Assembly (NCBI GenBank): GCA_029259945.1
Contig: JAJDEF010000028.1
Span: forward strand, 1-64,000
DNA length: 64,000 nucleotides
Source of the DNA: Planctomycetota bacterium
Lineage (GTDB): Bacteria > Planctomycetota > Planctomycetia > Pirellulales > Lacipirellulaceae
Direction of reading: 5' to 3'
Shown here in pieces: positions 55,519-64,000 of the stretch. The notes under the pieces are model-generated. The model saw only the letters and a list, made by a program, of their open reading frames with translations, had not been told where the DNA came from and searched no databases. Numbering within the stretch: the stretch's first letter is position 1; every line of letters begins with the position of its first letter. Both the position numbers and the translations under genes were made by a program.

Positions 55519-57117
55519 ATGAGTGCACAGGACCTGGCCATGACAACGACTTCCGCTGGATTGACTCCTCAAGAATGCTTGCAATTGTTGATCAAGTATC
55601 GACTTCGTTGGATCGTGCCCACGATTGCCTGTGCCGTCTTAGCGACCGGATATGCGCTCGTCATGAGCCGCTACTGGCAAGCGTCGCAGGCGTTGGTGGT
55701 CCGAAATGAGGTTTCAGCTCCCTCGAGCAGACAGCCAGGAAAATTTTCGGATCTCTATGAGATGCGTACCTTTCAGGAAACGATTTTTGAGCTGGCCAAA
55801 AGCCGTCAGGTACTTGCTGCCACGATGAAGTTAGTCGAAGAATCTGAAACTGGGGAAATTGCAAAAGAGCCGACCACGAAAAAGATCAATGTACTTCGAA
55901 ATCGCCTGAAATTATCGCCACCCGACGGTGCGGAGTTCGGCAAGACCGAAGTATTCTATCTCAGCGTCAAAGACAAGAATCGCGATCACGCAGTTCGCCT
56001 AGTAGATGAGTTATGCCAGCAGCTAGACCAACGATTGCGACAGTTGCGAAACAACCAAGCAGAAAGCATCATTACTGAATTGGAAATGCAGGTCGAACTT
56101 TCCAGCGCTGCCCTCAAAATAGAAACTGCAAAGTTAGAAGCCTTCGAGACCGAAGTCGGCTCTGACTTGGGCGAACTACGCATGCTGCACTCAGCAAGCA
56201 GTGGGCAAAGCGATTTGCGCCAACAGACCGTGACGATAGAAACCGAGTATCGACGCTCTACGCAAGAAGTTCGCCAAATAGAGCAACTATTGACTGTACT
56301 ACGATCAACCCAGGATTCGCCAGAACAATTGATTGCGATGCCGAGCACCCTGTTGATTTCGCAACCAACCTTGCGAAGCCTCAAAGACGGCATGGTGGCC
56401 GCACAACTGCGAGTTGCCCGACTTGCCGGAACCCGTACACCTGAGCACCCTCAATGGAAAGCGGCAACCAAAGCGGTTGAACAAATCCGTGAGGATCTAC
56501 ACAACGAGCTTCAAGTGGCGATCCAAGGTCTAGAAATCGAGTTGGGCTTAAATCGCGAACGCACCAAATCGCTCAGCGTACGGCTAGCCGATGTCCAACG
56601 ACGCCTAATCGGGTTGGCTCAGCATCGGGCGGAGTACACAAATCGGCTCGCTGCCGTGGAAAATAGCAGAGCGGTGCTCACTCAAACTCGCAAGCAATTG
56701 AGCGAAATACGTGCCGTCCAGGTCGCGGCTCAGAATACACGACTAGTAACGCCCTTAGACCGCCCCGAAGTCGGGGATTATCCAGTGGGTATCGGGCGAG
56801 CATCCGTCGTGCTGGTCGGAACGTTTGGCGGATTTGCCTTCGGGTTGGGGTTCCTATTCTTTACGGTGGCACCTACCCCAATAGCTCCTGAATACACGAC
56901 TGCCAAACCCACTAGCCCTAAGCAAGCAGAGCAAAGCTTTCGATCTGGTTTTCCAGAAAAGAAAAGTTCCACCTATCCAACGACCCTTCCTAAAGTGGCA
57001 GTCTCATCAACACCAACAACAAGTGCAGCAATCGTTGATGCTTTTGGAACCCGACCCATCGCTAACGAAGTGACGGGCGAACCGTCGGTGACTGCAAGCG
57101 ACTCGTCGTGGGCTTGA
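55519..57117 (+). CDS. Wzz/GumC-like chain-length determinant protein
   Basis: A 532-aa inner-membrane protein. One helix near the N-terminus (about 35-53, IVPTIACAVLATGYAL) is followed by a long helical, coiled-coil periplasmic region (about 55-420) with many Glu/Gln/Arg heptads, then a second helix (about 430-452, VVLVGTFGGFAFGLGFLFF). The C-terminal tail of about 80 residues is disordered. There is no Walker A, so it is not a tyrosine autokinase. It sets chain length with the adjacent ligase or polymerase. ATG at 55519; a second ATG at 55540 is possible. Confidence 0.85.
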   Translation: MSAQDLAMTTTSAGLTPQECLQLLIKYRLRWIVPTIACAVLATGYALVMSRYWQASQALVVRNEVSAPSSRQPGKFSDLYEMRTFQETIFELAKSRQVLAATMKLVEESETGEIAKEPTTKKINVLRNRLKLSPPDGAEFGKTEVFYLSVKDKNRDHAVRLVDELCQQLDQRLRQLRNNQAESIITELEMQVELSSAALKIETAKLEAFETEVGSDLGELRMLHSASSGQSDLRQQTVTIETEYRRSTQEVRQIEQLLTVLRSTQDSPEQLIAMPSTLLISQPTLRSLKDGMVAAQLRVARLAGTRTPEHPQWKAATKAVEQIREDLHNELQVAIQGLEIELGLNRERTKSLSVRLADVQRRLIGLAQHRAEYTNRLAAVENSRAVLTQTRKQLSEIRAVQVAAQNTRLVTPLDRPEVGDYPVGIGRASVVLVGTFGGFAFGLGFLFFTVAPTPIAPEYTTAKPTSPKQAEQSFRSGFPEKKSSTYPTTLPKVAVSSTPTTSAAIVDAFGTRPIANEVTGEPSVTASDSSWA

Positions 57118-57145
57118 GAAGATAGGATTCGGAAACCTCTCAAAT

Positions 57146-58564
57146 ATGGCCATTCTTGTCCTCATCTTTGCAGCAGCGACGATTGTTTGGTCGCTGGTTT
57201 ATGCCAAGCATGCTTCTTTGCTGGTTGGGGGCACGATTTTTGTGTCCCTAGGGTATTTATTCAACCATCATTTTTGGAATATAGGCATCGGACCGATTTC
57301 GCTGACGATGGGGCGACTGTTGCTGGTGGGTCTGGTGTTGCTGCTTGCTTGGCGGTGGTATCGAGGTCAAATTAAATTGCGTCCCCTCACCGGCAGCGAC
57401 TGGCTCGCTGTGATGTTGGTTAGCTATTTGACGCTACGCTTTGCATTGACCCCCGAAGCAGGCGCAGCCGGCACCAGTGTTTCGCCGTTCTGGAGATTGA
57501 TTGCCAGCTTCTGGATGCCTGCGGCTTTGTACGGAGTCGTTCGAAACGCAGAGCTCAGCGAGCGAACTTGGAATAGGATGCTGGCAGGGCTCACCCTGCT
57601 GGGCGTCTATTTGGCGGTGACCGGAATCGCCGAAGTCACCGAACAATGGTGGGCCGTCTATCCACGTTTTATTGCCAACCCAGAACTAGGAATGCATTTT
57701 GGCCGCGCACGTGGCCCTGCTTTGATGTCGGCTAGTTTGGGCGTATTCCTTGCCGTAGCATTTTGGGCGGCTTGGTTTCTTTGGTCACACGCAACCCGTC
57801 GTGGGCAGTTGATATTGATGGGTGCCCTAGGACTTATGTGTGCAACACTGTACTTCACCTATACCCGGTCCACTTGGATAGGACTCGCTGGTGGATTGGC
57901 CATTATCCCGCTGCTGCAAAGCTCCCGCCGTTGGCGCCCCGTGCTTCTGGGTGGTTTAGCAATCACCGCGATTATTGGTGGGGTATTGGTCGGCGATAAG
58001 CTGCTTAATGTGGGCCGAAAAGATGATGGGTCGTCGAGCCATTCGGTGTATCAACGTGCGTCGTTCGCGATTGTCTCAGTGCGAATGTTTGCGGACGCCC
58101 CGTTACTTGGATGTGGTTTTGGCCGGTTCTACGATCAAAAGATTCCCTATCTGGCCGATCGGAGTCAACAAATCGAATTGGACTCGCTTCGTGGACTTGA
58201 CCATCACAACACACTCCTGAGCATTTTAACAGAGACAGGACTGGTTGGATTCACTTTGTTTGTAGGCCTATTGATCGCCTGGACACGGGCCGCATGGCAA
58301 CTTGCTCGCAACGCGACTGCAGAACGCTGGATACAGGCGCAGGGGCTGTTCACGCTTGCCACGCTTATTGTTTATATCGCGAATGCCTTGTTTCATGATC
58401 TTACCCTATCGCCCAGCGCGCAATGGCTGCTCTGCTTAACGACCGGCGTCACGATTGGACTACAAAGCCAGATGCGTAGTACCGCCGATTGCTGGAGACG
58501 AACTAAGCAACCTCAAACCGACCGCCCAATTGCGCCTGGACATTGGGAAGCGAGCGTCACGTGA
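57146..58564 (+). CDS. O-antigen ligase/Wzy-like polymerase
   Basis: A 472-aa polytopic membrane protein with about 11-12 helices. The Wzy-C region holds GLDHHNTLLSILTETGLVGF, the His/Gly-rich loop typical of O-antigen ligase/polymerase members. It polymerises or attaches repeat units flipped by the flippase encoded at 51.5 kb. The final 4 nt overlap the next gene (GTGA). Confidence 0.88.
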   Translation: MAILVLIFAAATIVWSLVYAKHASLLVGGTIFVSLGYLFNHHFWNIGIGPISLTMGRLLLVGLVLLLAWRWYRGQIKLRPLTGSDWLAVMLVSYLTLRFALTPEAGAAGTSVSPFWRLIASFWMPAALYGVVRNAELSERTWNRMLAGLTLLGVYLAVTGIAEVTEQWWAVYPRFIANPELGMHFGRARGPALMSASLGVFLAVAFWAAWFLWSHATRRGQLILMGALGLMCATLYFTYTRSTWIGLAGGLAIIPLLQSSRRWRPVLLGGLAITAIIGGVLVGDKLLNVGRKDDGSSSHSVYQRASFAIVSVRMFADAPLLGCGFGRFYDQKIPYLADRSQQIELDSLRGLDHHNTLLSILTETGLVGFTLFVGLLIAWTRAAWQLARNATAERWIQAQGLFTLATLIVYIANALFHDLTLSPSAQWLLCLTTGVTIGLQSQMRSTADCWRRTKQPQTDRPIAPGHWEASVT

Positions 58565-59340
58565 CCACAAGCAAAAAAATCATGCCTGACACCATCGATC
58601 TATTCGGAATGAAAATCCACGCCGTCGATATGCCAGCGGCGGTGAGTACAGTACTCGAGTGGTGCCAAGAACCACGTCAGGGTGCGTGCCGTTATGTCGT
58701 GACTCCGAACGTGGATCATACGGTCATGTATCAATCGAACGTTGCGCTCCAGCAGGCGTACGACAAAGCCTCGCTCGTATTGGCAGATGGTGCCCCGGTG
58801 GTGATGGCTTCGCGGCTCTTGCGAAAAAGTTTGCCTGAACGAGTCGCTGGCAGCGATTTGGTGCCGGCGATTTTTGAGGCCTCCGCAGAGCAGCCGCTTC
58901 GCGCGTTTTTGTTGGGAGCCGCACCAGGGGTCGCCGACCGAGCTGCTGCGGTAATCGAGCAGCGGTGGCCCGGAGTAGAAATTGTTGGCACGCTTTCGCC
59001 TCCTCTGGGGTTTGAGCACGACGAGCGCGAAAACGAGCGAATCCTACAGTCAGTTGCCGATTGCCAGCCAGATCTCGTGCTGGTAGGACTCGGCGCACCA
59101 AAGCAAGAACTTTGGATTTCTCGTCATGCAGAGAAACTTGAGGCCAAGGCGGCCTTGTGCATCGGTGCAACGATCGATTTTCTAGCTGGCGAAAAAAATC
59201 GATCTCCACGCTGGATGCAGCGACTGGGGCTCGAATGGGTGCATCGCATGGCGAGCGAGCCTTCGCGACTGGCCAAACGCTATCTACGCGATGCGTGGGT
59301 CTTCCCTCAATTGGTTTGGCGAGAATGGCGTGGCTGTTAG
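58561..59340 (+). CDS. WecG/TagA/CpsF-family glycosyltransferase
   Basis: A 259-aa soluble GT26-family enzyme that transfers, for known members, N-acetylmannosamine or its acid to a lipid-linked sugar. Motifs: VTPNVDHTVMYQS, GLGAPKQELWI, CIGATIDFLAGEKNRSPRWMQRLGLEW and the C-terminal LAKRYLRDAWVF. The start is GTG at 58561, overlapping the polymerase stop as GTGA; ATG at 58582 is an alternative. Confidence 0.9.
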   Translation: MTTSKKIMPDTIDLFGMKIHAVDMPAAVSTVLEWCQEPRQGACRYVVTPNVDHTVMYQSNVALQQAYDKASLVLADGAPVVMASRLLRKSLPERVAGSDLVPAIFEASAEQPLRAFLLGAAPGVADRAAAVIEQRWPGVEIVGTLSPPLGFEHDERENERILQSVADCQPDLVLVGLGAPKQELWISRHAEKLEAKAALCIGATIDFLAGEKNRSPRWMQRLGLEWVHRMASEPSRLAKRYLRDAWVFPQLVWREWRGC

Positions 59341-59369
59341 CTTCGCAAGCGGTTCGCTATAGTAGCTCT

Positions 59370-60632
59370 ATGAAAGGGCGTCACGCAATCTGTATCGTCG
59401 TCGATGGGCTTCGTGCTTCGGCATTGGGAACCTATGGAAACACGATTTTTTCGACGCCCCATCTCGATGCCCTGGCTAGCCGTTCGTTGGTTGCAGATTG
59501 GTTGTGGGCAGATTCGCCTACGCTGCCCGGGTTCTATCATGGAGTTTGGCAGGGCGAGCATGCGCTACGGCCAGAAAACTCCTCTTCACAGGCAGCGGTG
59601 CTTAAAGCCTTGAGGCAACAGGGCGTGAGACAATGTCTAATCTCTGACGATCGGCAGCTCATGGAACAAGCGATGCCGTTGCCGTTCGACCAAACATGGT
59701 TGATTGAAAACGATCCCAGACAGGCAGCAGATGAAATCGAAAACACGGCCATGGCTCAACTGTTCTCAGAAACGGTTGAACGTTTGGTTACGTGGCAAGA
59801 AGAGGTTTCCGAAAACAATGCTGGAAGCCTGCTCTGGCTGCATTCGCGCGGGATGATAGGGCCGTGGGATGCTCCGCAAGCGATGCGAGCTGAGCTTCTC
59901 GATGAGGAAGATCCCGAAGTTGCTGAGTTTATATCCCCACCAGATGCGATTTGCGATATCGAAGACCCAGACACGATTCTTGCCCACCGGGTTGCTTATG
60001 CCGCTCAGGTAGCCGTGCTTGATGCTTGTCTGGGTGCCTTTTGCAATGCCGTTGAAGAATTATTTGCCGGCACCGAAACCCTGGTAATGCTGTTAGGATC
60101 GCGTGGTTTTTCATTGGGAGAGCATGGCGCAATTGGCACCGACTGCAGTGCGTTGTTTAGTGAACAATTGCATTTACCTTGGCTTGTGAATGTATGTGGC
60201 AATTCGGTTCCCGTCCTTAGGCATTCAGGACTCGTCCAACCGGCGGATGTGGGAGCAACTTTGCTAGAGTGGTTAGGTGTCGAAACAGCAACTCCGCATG
60301 GAGATGGCATCGCTCTTTCGTCTGCGTGGAATGAAAAATTAAAATCGTCTCGTAGTCTGGCAGTGACAAGCGGTTCTGATGGCGAACTGGCGATTCGCAC
60401 GGCCGCTTGGATGCTACGAACAACGCGTCAAAGCCAATCGCAATCGCCGGAGGATGCGGCCGAACTTTACGTCAAGCCGGATGATCGCTGGGAATTCAAC
60501 AACGTGGCCACTCGTTGTCCTGAAGTTGTCGAACAACTCCGCGAGGAACTCCGGCGATTCAAAAAATGCGGCGGGGCAGGGGAGCCCCTATCGCATGCCC
60601 CCTTGAATGCCGACCTCACGATCCCCATCTAA
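59370..60632 (+). CDS. Sulfatase-fold protein with degenerate active site
   Basis: A 420-aa protein of the alkaline phosphatase/sulfatase superfamily. N-terminal VVDGLRASALGTYGN and TPHLDALASRS, and C-terminal ELYVKPDDRWEFNNVA, match sulfatases. The catalytic CxPSR is replaced by TLPGF (Thr51 for the formylglycine Cys, Phe55 for the Arg). The metal-binding SDHG near LGEHG reads GSRG. Hydrolytic activity is therefore unlikely. It is the last gene of the rightward polysaccharide operon, 29 nt after the glycosyltransferase. The start at 59370 was chosen because upstream codons lie inside the previous gene. Confidence 0.83.
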   Translation: MKGRHAICIVVDGLRASALGTYGNTIFSTPHLDALASRSLVADWLWADSPTLPGFYHGVWQGEHALRPENSSSQAAVLKALRQQGVRQCLISDDRQLMEQAMPLPFDQTWLIENDPRQAADEIENTAMAQLFSETVERLVTWQEEVSENNAGSLLWLHSRGMIGPWDAPQAMRAELLDEEDPEVAEFISPPDAICDIEDPDTILAHRVAYAAQVAVLDACLGAFCNAVEELFAGTETLVMLLGSRGFSLGEHGAIGTDCSALFSEQLHLPWLVNVCGNSVPVLRHSGLVQPADVGATLLEWLGVETATPHGDGIALSSAWNEKLKSSRSLAVTSGSDGELAIRTAAWMLRTTRQSQSQSPEDAAELYVKPDDRWEFNNVATRCPEVVEQLREELRRFKKCGGAGEPLSHAPLNADLTIPI

Positions 60633-60831
60633 GCAGCATTTCCGCAATAGCCACCTCGCCAGCACTGCTGTCGTCCGTAGGTGTTTGGGCTTGTTTCGGC
60701 ATCAAGTGCTATGGCAGCAAGTTTGCAAGATTTCTAGAATTCGCCGCCCAAATAATTTGAGGCTCGTGAGTTATCCGTCACTCCTTTGCGCAAGGGATTT
60801 GCGATTAGGGTGAGCGGTGTTATTGGCTAGC

Positions 60832-60876
60832 CGAGTGCTTTGTCATAACTAAAAATGAAATTTGACAAAGCACTCG
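60832..60876. promoter_or_regulatory. Perfect 14-bp inverted repeat before the exported protein gene
   Basis: CGAGTGCTTTGTCA (60832-60845) and TGACAAAGCACTCG (60863-60876) match perfectly around 17 nt. A TTGACA (60862-60867) sits in the right arm and could serve as a -35 element (possible -10 TTCACT, weak). It could be an operator, or a terminator of the upstream operon without a U-run. Confidence 0.55.
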
Positions 60877-60902
60877 AATCAATTTTCACTTATCGGTGAG
60901 TT

Positions 60903-63900
60903 ATGGTCGGACAAGGACGTCCGATATCTTGTATAGCTTTTCGAAACCACTCCGTGGCGCACCATCAGCGCGCTCGTTTTGGTCGTCTTATAAGCTGCGC
61001 AGTTGCCGTGGTCTTATTTTCTCTTGCCTTACTACGTCCCGCAGGGGCCGAAGAGACGACTGCTCGTCTACGACTAGCTTGGGGCGGGGGGGAGACGAAA
61101 CAACTTTGGACAGGCCGAATTACCATCGAGGGGGCTCAGCTTTCTGATCTGCAACCACTCGGAGTCGAACTGGACGCACCGGTGGGCTTACGGATTGAGG
61201 GTGAGCAAATTGTGGTCGCACCCTACGTTCGGCGTGGCTTCGATGGTTGCGATGTGACCGTGCATGCTGATGATGCGGCAACAGTGCGAGTGGAGTTACG
61301 CGCCGGCCAATCGCCTCACCCCACCATCGTTGAGGCACCGTTACGACAGCTTATTCGCGAGCAACTGCGCCACCCTTTTGATGACTCGGGGAGCTTTTTT
61401 CTGGCCCATCGATCGCCGGGAGACAAACTCAAGGTTATTTTAGACCGAGATCACCTGGTATTTGATCCTGAAGAAACCTGGACACTACGCATAGAGCCCG
61501 ATTTGAAGGAAGAACTCAGCCGAGAACCGGTGCAACTGGATATCCAACTACGCGCAGCCGGTGAGAAAAAGGTGCTTTGGCAGGCTGGTCTTCAAGTCAC
61601 TTCCGAAGAAGACGGCCGCCTCGAATTTGAACTGGAGTGTCCCGCGCAAGAGGGTGCGTATCGGCTAACTATTTTTGCTCGCACTCAAGAAGGATTTACA
61701 ACCCGGTTCGTTCCGGGACGACATGCGAAAGAACTTGCCAGCAGGGAATTGGAATTTGTCGTTGTCGATCCTTCGGCGAAGCTACCCGTGCTGACGGACG
61801 CCTGGAAGAGGGTACTAGCCATCGACCCTGCCAATCCGAGTTGGTGGCGGCGATTGCCGACTTGGGCGCAGGCAGCTCGCTTCAGCAGCAAAGCAGCCGG
61901 GGCAGTGGGAAACATTCGTCCCATGGTTCGAGCGATAGAAGACGGGGACATTGTTGAGCTACCTCCCTCTCCTACCGTCGTAGACCCCTACTGGCAATCC
62001 TACACATTGCCCGTGCGCACGACAGGCATCCCTCACATCGTAGAACTGCAATACCCGTTGGATCTGGAACAGCACTTAGAAATCAGCGTAATAGAGCCCA
62101 ATGCGGCTGGTCTTGTGATGAAGATTGGCGGCGGCTCGGCGCTTTCTAACGGTGGAAAGCTCGCTTCTAGCAACGAAAAAATGGGGACTCATCGGTTGAT
62201 GTTTTGGCCTCGCACGCGCTCGCCTCAGTTGTTGATTGTGAATCGACATTCAAAATTGCCTGCGCAATTTGGCAAGATCGTCTTGTCACGGCACGATCCG
62301 AATGCGGAAGCTTTACCAGACACCCAGCCTATCCTCACCAATGGTCGAGTGGTTGCTGGCTATATTTCTCAACCCTCATTCACCGAAATCTTTGGTGCCG
62401 AGGAAATGCTTGACCCAAAGAGTGGCCTAAGCGTCCAAAGTTGGTCTGCCTTTCTGGAAGGGGCAACTCGGCTGGCACAGTACCTGCGATACAGCGGGCA
62501 AAACACCGTGTTACTCTCGGTTGCTGCCGATGGAAGTGCCTTGTATCCGAGCAAAGTGATCAATCCGTCACCACGATATGACACCGGGTTACTTGCCTCC
62601 AGCGGACAAGACCCGCTACGCAAAGACGTACTCGAAATGCTGCTTCGCATATTCGATCGAGAAGGAATCCACATCGTACCGACGGTACGGCTAACCGCAC
62701 CGTTGCCGGCCATCGAACGATTGCGACAAAACCACGATGAACAACTAGCAGGTGCCGTCTGTATTGGTCCAGAAGGCGCCACTTGGCAAAGAACCCATCC
62801 CGATGCCGAAGATCTCACTCCCCGCTACAACCTATTGAACCAACGAGTACAAACAGAACTTAAGGAATTGGTAGCCGAACTTCCTCACCGCTATGGCAAG
62901 CATTCTGCGTTTGCAGGGGTGGCCGTGCAAGTGTCGGGCAACGGCTATGGGATGCTCCCCGGCTTGGCTTGGGGGCTCGACGACTCAACAATCTCCCTAT
63001 TTACTCAAGAGACCGGCGTCTCGTTGACTGGCCAAGGGCCTTTGCGATTTCAAGATCGGGCTCAGCAATTGCAGGGTGTCCAGCGAGAGCCATGGACAAG
63101 CTGGCGAACCGAGCGACTCACCCAATTTTATTCGCAACTTTCTAAGCACCTTCAAGCGGAGCGAAGTGATCTTCAACTATACCTGACGACTGAAGACTTG
63201 TTTGCAGGAGCAACACTCCAGCAACAAGTGCGTCAATCATTGGCAACTCCAATACGATTGAGTCAGGTGCTGTTAGATCACGGAATTGACCTGGCTCGCT
63301 TGAATGAAGTGCCTGGGATTACCGCCTTGCCTCCTCATCGATTGGCAACAACTGATAGTCTGCAAGACCGAGCCCACGATTTGCGGATCAACTCGGCCAG
63401 CGATCAAGGTGAATTGATATCGATCGACGCGCGAACGGCCTCACTATTCCACCACACCACAAGCCGCAATTCGTTGCCCTCATTCGATCAGCAAAGTCCC
63501 TTCGGGGCAGATCGCACATTGATTACGTTGTCGAGTCAAGCCGAACTAGCAGGAACTGCGAAGCGTCGACATCTGATTAAAGCGCTGGCTCAAGGGGACG
63601 TTTATGCGATTGTCGAGGGAGGGGAATTCTTACCCCTGACGCATCAGGCAGCAACAAGCGAGTTGCTACGAACCCTGCAGCGACTGCCCGGCCCCGAAAC
63701 ACCAATGCGTACTCGAAGCAAGCAGCCAGTGGTTCTGCGAATTTATCGTTCTGAGAATACGACGACCCTTGCCATGATGAATGAGTCCCCTTGGCCAATC
63801 ACAGTGAAATTGCCGTTAAAAACGTCTGAACTATGTGGTTGGAAAAAACTGAGCAAAACAAAAAACGAAGTCGCAAAGTCGGGCAGACTCACCGAAGAGT

Positions 63901-64000
63901 CGCATGAGTGGCCGATTGAACTCGATCCTTATGACCTTCAGGCTTGGCAATTTGAATCAGCAACAGTACGGGCGGGGGAGATCGGATTTACGCTACCCGA
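60903..64000 (+). CDS. Large exported protein with possible glycosidase-like barrel (partial, runs off the end)
   Basis: An open frame of at least 1032 codons from ATG at 60903, continuing past the window end. The N-terminus has a signal-like helix (about 30-50, AVVLFSLALLRPAGAEE). Beta-rich regions follow (about 50-500). The middle (about 515-600) contains LAQYLRYSGQNTVLLSVAADGSALYPSKV and LRIFDREGIHIVPTVRL, which look like a TIM-barrel family-10-type glycosylhydrolase core of planctomycete exported proteins. No catalytic residues were pinned. It lies just after the polysaccharide locus but behind a separate inverted repeat. Confidence 0.7.
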   Translation, partial: MVGQGRPISCIAFRNHSVAHHQRARFGRLISCAVAVVLFSLALLRPAGAEETTARLRLAWGGGETKQLWTGRITIEGAQLSDLQPLGVELDAPVGLRIEGEQIVVAPYVRRGFDGCDVTVHADDAATVRVELRAGQSPHPTIVEAPLRQLIREQLRHPFDDSGSFFLAHRSPGDKLKVILDRDHLVFDPEETWTLRIEPDLKEELSREPVQLDIQLRAAGEKKVLWQAGLQVTSEEDGRLEFELECPAQEGAYRLTIFARTQEGFTTRFVPGRHAKELASRELEFVVVDPSAKLPVLTDAWKRVLAIDPANPSWWRRLPTWAQAARFSSKAAGAVGNIRPMVRAIEDGDIVELPPSPTVVDPYWQSYTLPVRTTGIPHIVELQYPLDLEQHLEISVIEPNAAGLVMKIGGGSALSNGGKLASSNEKMGTHRLMFWPRTRSPQLLIVNRHSKLPAQFGKIVLSRHDPNAEALPDTQPILTNGRVVAGYISQPSFTEIFGAEEMLDPKSGLSVQSWSAFLEGATRLAQYLRYSGQNTVLLSVAADGSALYPSKVINPSPRYDTGLLASSGQDPLRKDVLEMLLRIFDREGIHIVPTVRLTAPLPAIERLRQNHDEQLAGAVCIGPEGATWQRTHPDAEDLTPRYNLLNQRVQTELKELVAELPHRYGKHSAFAGVAVQVSGNGYGMLPGLAWGLDDSTISLFTQETGVSLTGQGPLRFQDRAQQLQGVQREPWTSWRTERLTQFYSQLSKHLQAERSDLQLYLTTEDLFAGATLQQQVRQSLATPIRLSQVLLDHGIDLARLNEVPGITALPPHRLATTDSLQDRAHDLRINSASDQGELISIDARTASLFHHTTSRNSLPSFDQQSPFGADRTLITLSSQAELAGTAKRRHLIKALAQGDVYAIVEGGEFLPLTHQAATSELLRTLQRLPGPETPMRTRSKQPVVLRIYRSENTTTLAMMNESPWPITVKLPLKTSELCGWKKLSKTKNEVAKSGRLTEESHEWPIELDPYDLQAWQFESATVRAGEIGFTLP

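Overview
The window looks like chromosomal DNA of a planctomycete, most likely order Pirellulales; this is inferred from gene content, as there is no rRNA in the window. The pointers are a giant PQQ-propeller/TPR exported protein, a MoxR-DUF58-BatA-VWA envelope operon with planctomycete-style flanking genes, Tat-exported Gfo/Idh/MocA oxidoreductases, NPCBM-domain and multi-PDZ HtrA-like proteins, several Hanks-type kinases, a sigma-54 regulator with a Fis helix, and many short palindromic intergenic repeats. No rRNA, CRISPR array, transposase, integrase or prophage gene was seen, and the window contains one tRNA (Phe).

Layout. 1-2.5 kb: a sodium:alanine-type symporter, tRNA-Phe(GAA) with a clear terminator, and an HU-like protein. 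3.0-26.9 kb: a long run of rightward genes. It starts with the 1544-aa PQQ/TPR protein and a prenyltransferase-fold repeat protein. MoxR ATPase, DUF58, BatA-like and VWA/GATase-like proteins follow, then a membrane/coiled-coil protein, a Gln/Glu-rich coiled-coil exported protein, a small exported protein, an NPCBM protein and two HtrA-like proteins. Spacing is tight (4-nt overlaps and gaps of 2-50 nt), which argues that most of 8.9-24.7 kb is one transcription unit assembling or policing the cell envelope. The two HtrA-like proteins contain protease domains that have lost catalytic residues.

27-45.6 kb: mixed housekeeping and signalling genes. These are a DoxX + Tat oxidoreductase pair, a D-2-hydroxyacid dehydrogenase, two Ser/Thr kinases, DusB, DinB-like, MobB, a GAF-AAA-Fis sigma-54 activator, FabI, a beta-barrel-like outer membrane protein, an HExxH exported peptidase and a second Gfo/Idh oxidoreductase. 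45.8-50.1 kb: a TIGR04283-like glycosyltransferase, Maf, an RluA-type pseudouridine synthase, a cold-shock protein with promoter and terminator candidates, and the phospholipid genes plsC and cdsA.

50.3-60.6 kb: a divergent polysaccharide locus. Leftward run FemAB-like acyltransferase, polysaccharide deacetylase, flippase and GT4 glycosyltransferase. Rightward run a Wzz/GumC-like chain-length protein, an O-antigen ligase/polymerase, a WecG/TagA glycosyltransferase and a sulfatase-fold protein with a ruined active site. A 352-bp control region lies between the two arms. After a perfect 14-bp inverted repeat, a large exported protein with a possible TIM-barrel glycosidase region starts at 60903 and runs off the window.

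The intergenic DNA carries several repeat families: a dispersed element at 24.7 and 30.1 kb, REP-like GGTGGG...CCCACC hairpins, a 79-bp near-perfect palindrome at 35.9 kb and a cluster of GACAAAAC boxes at 36.1-36.3 kb. The most interesting candidates for a new system are the MoxR/VWA-pseudoprotease envelope operon and the polysaccharide locus with its inactive sulfatase homologue.
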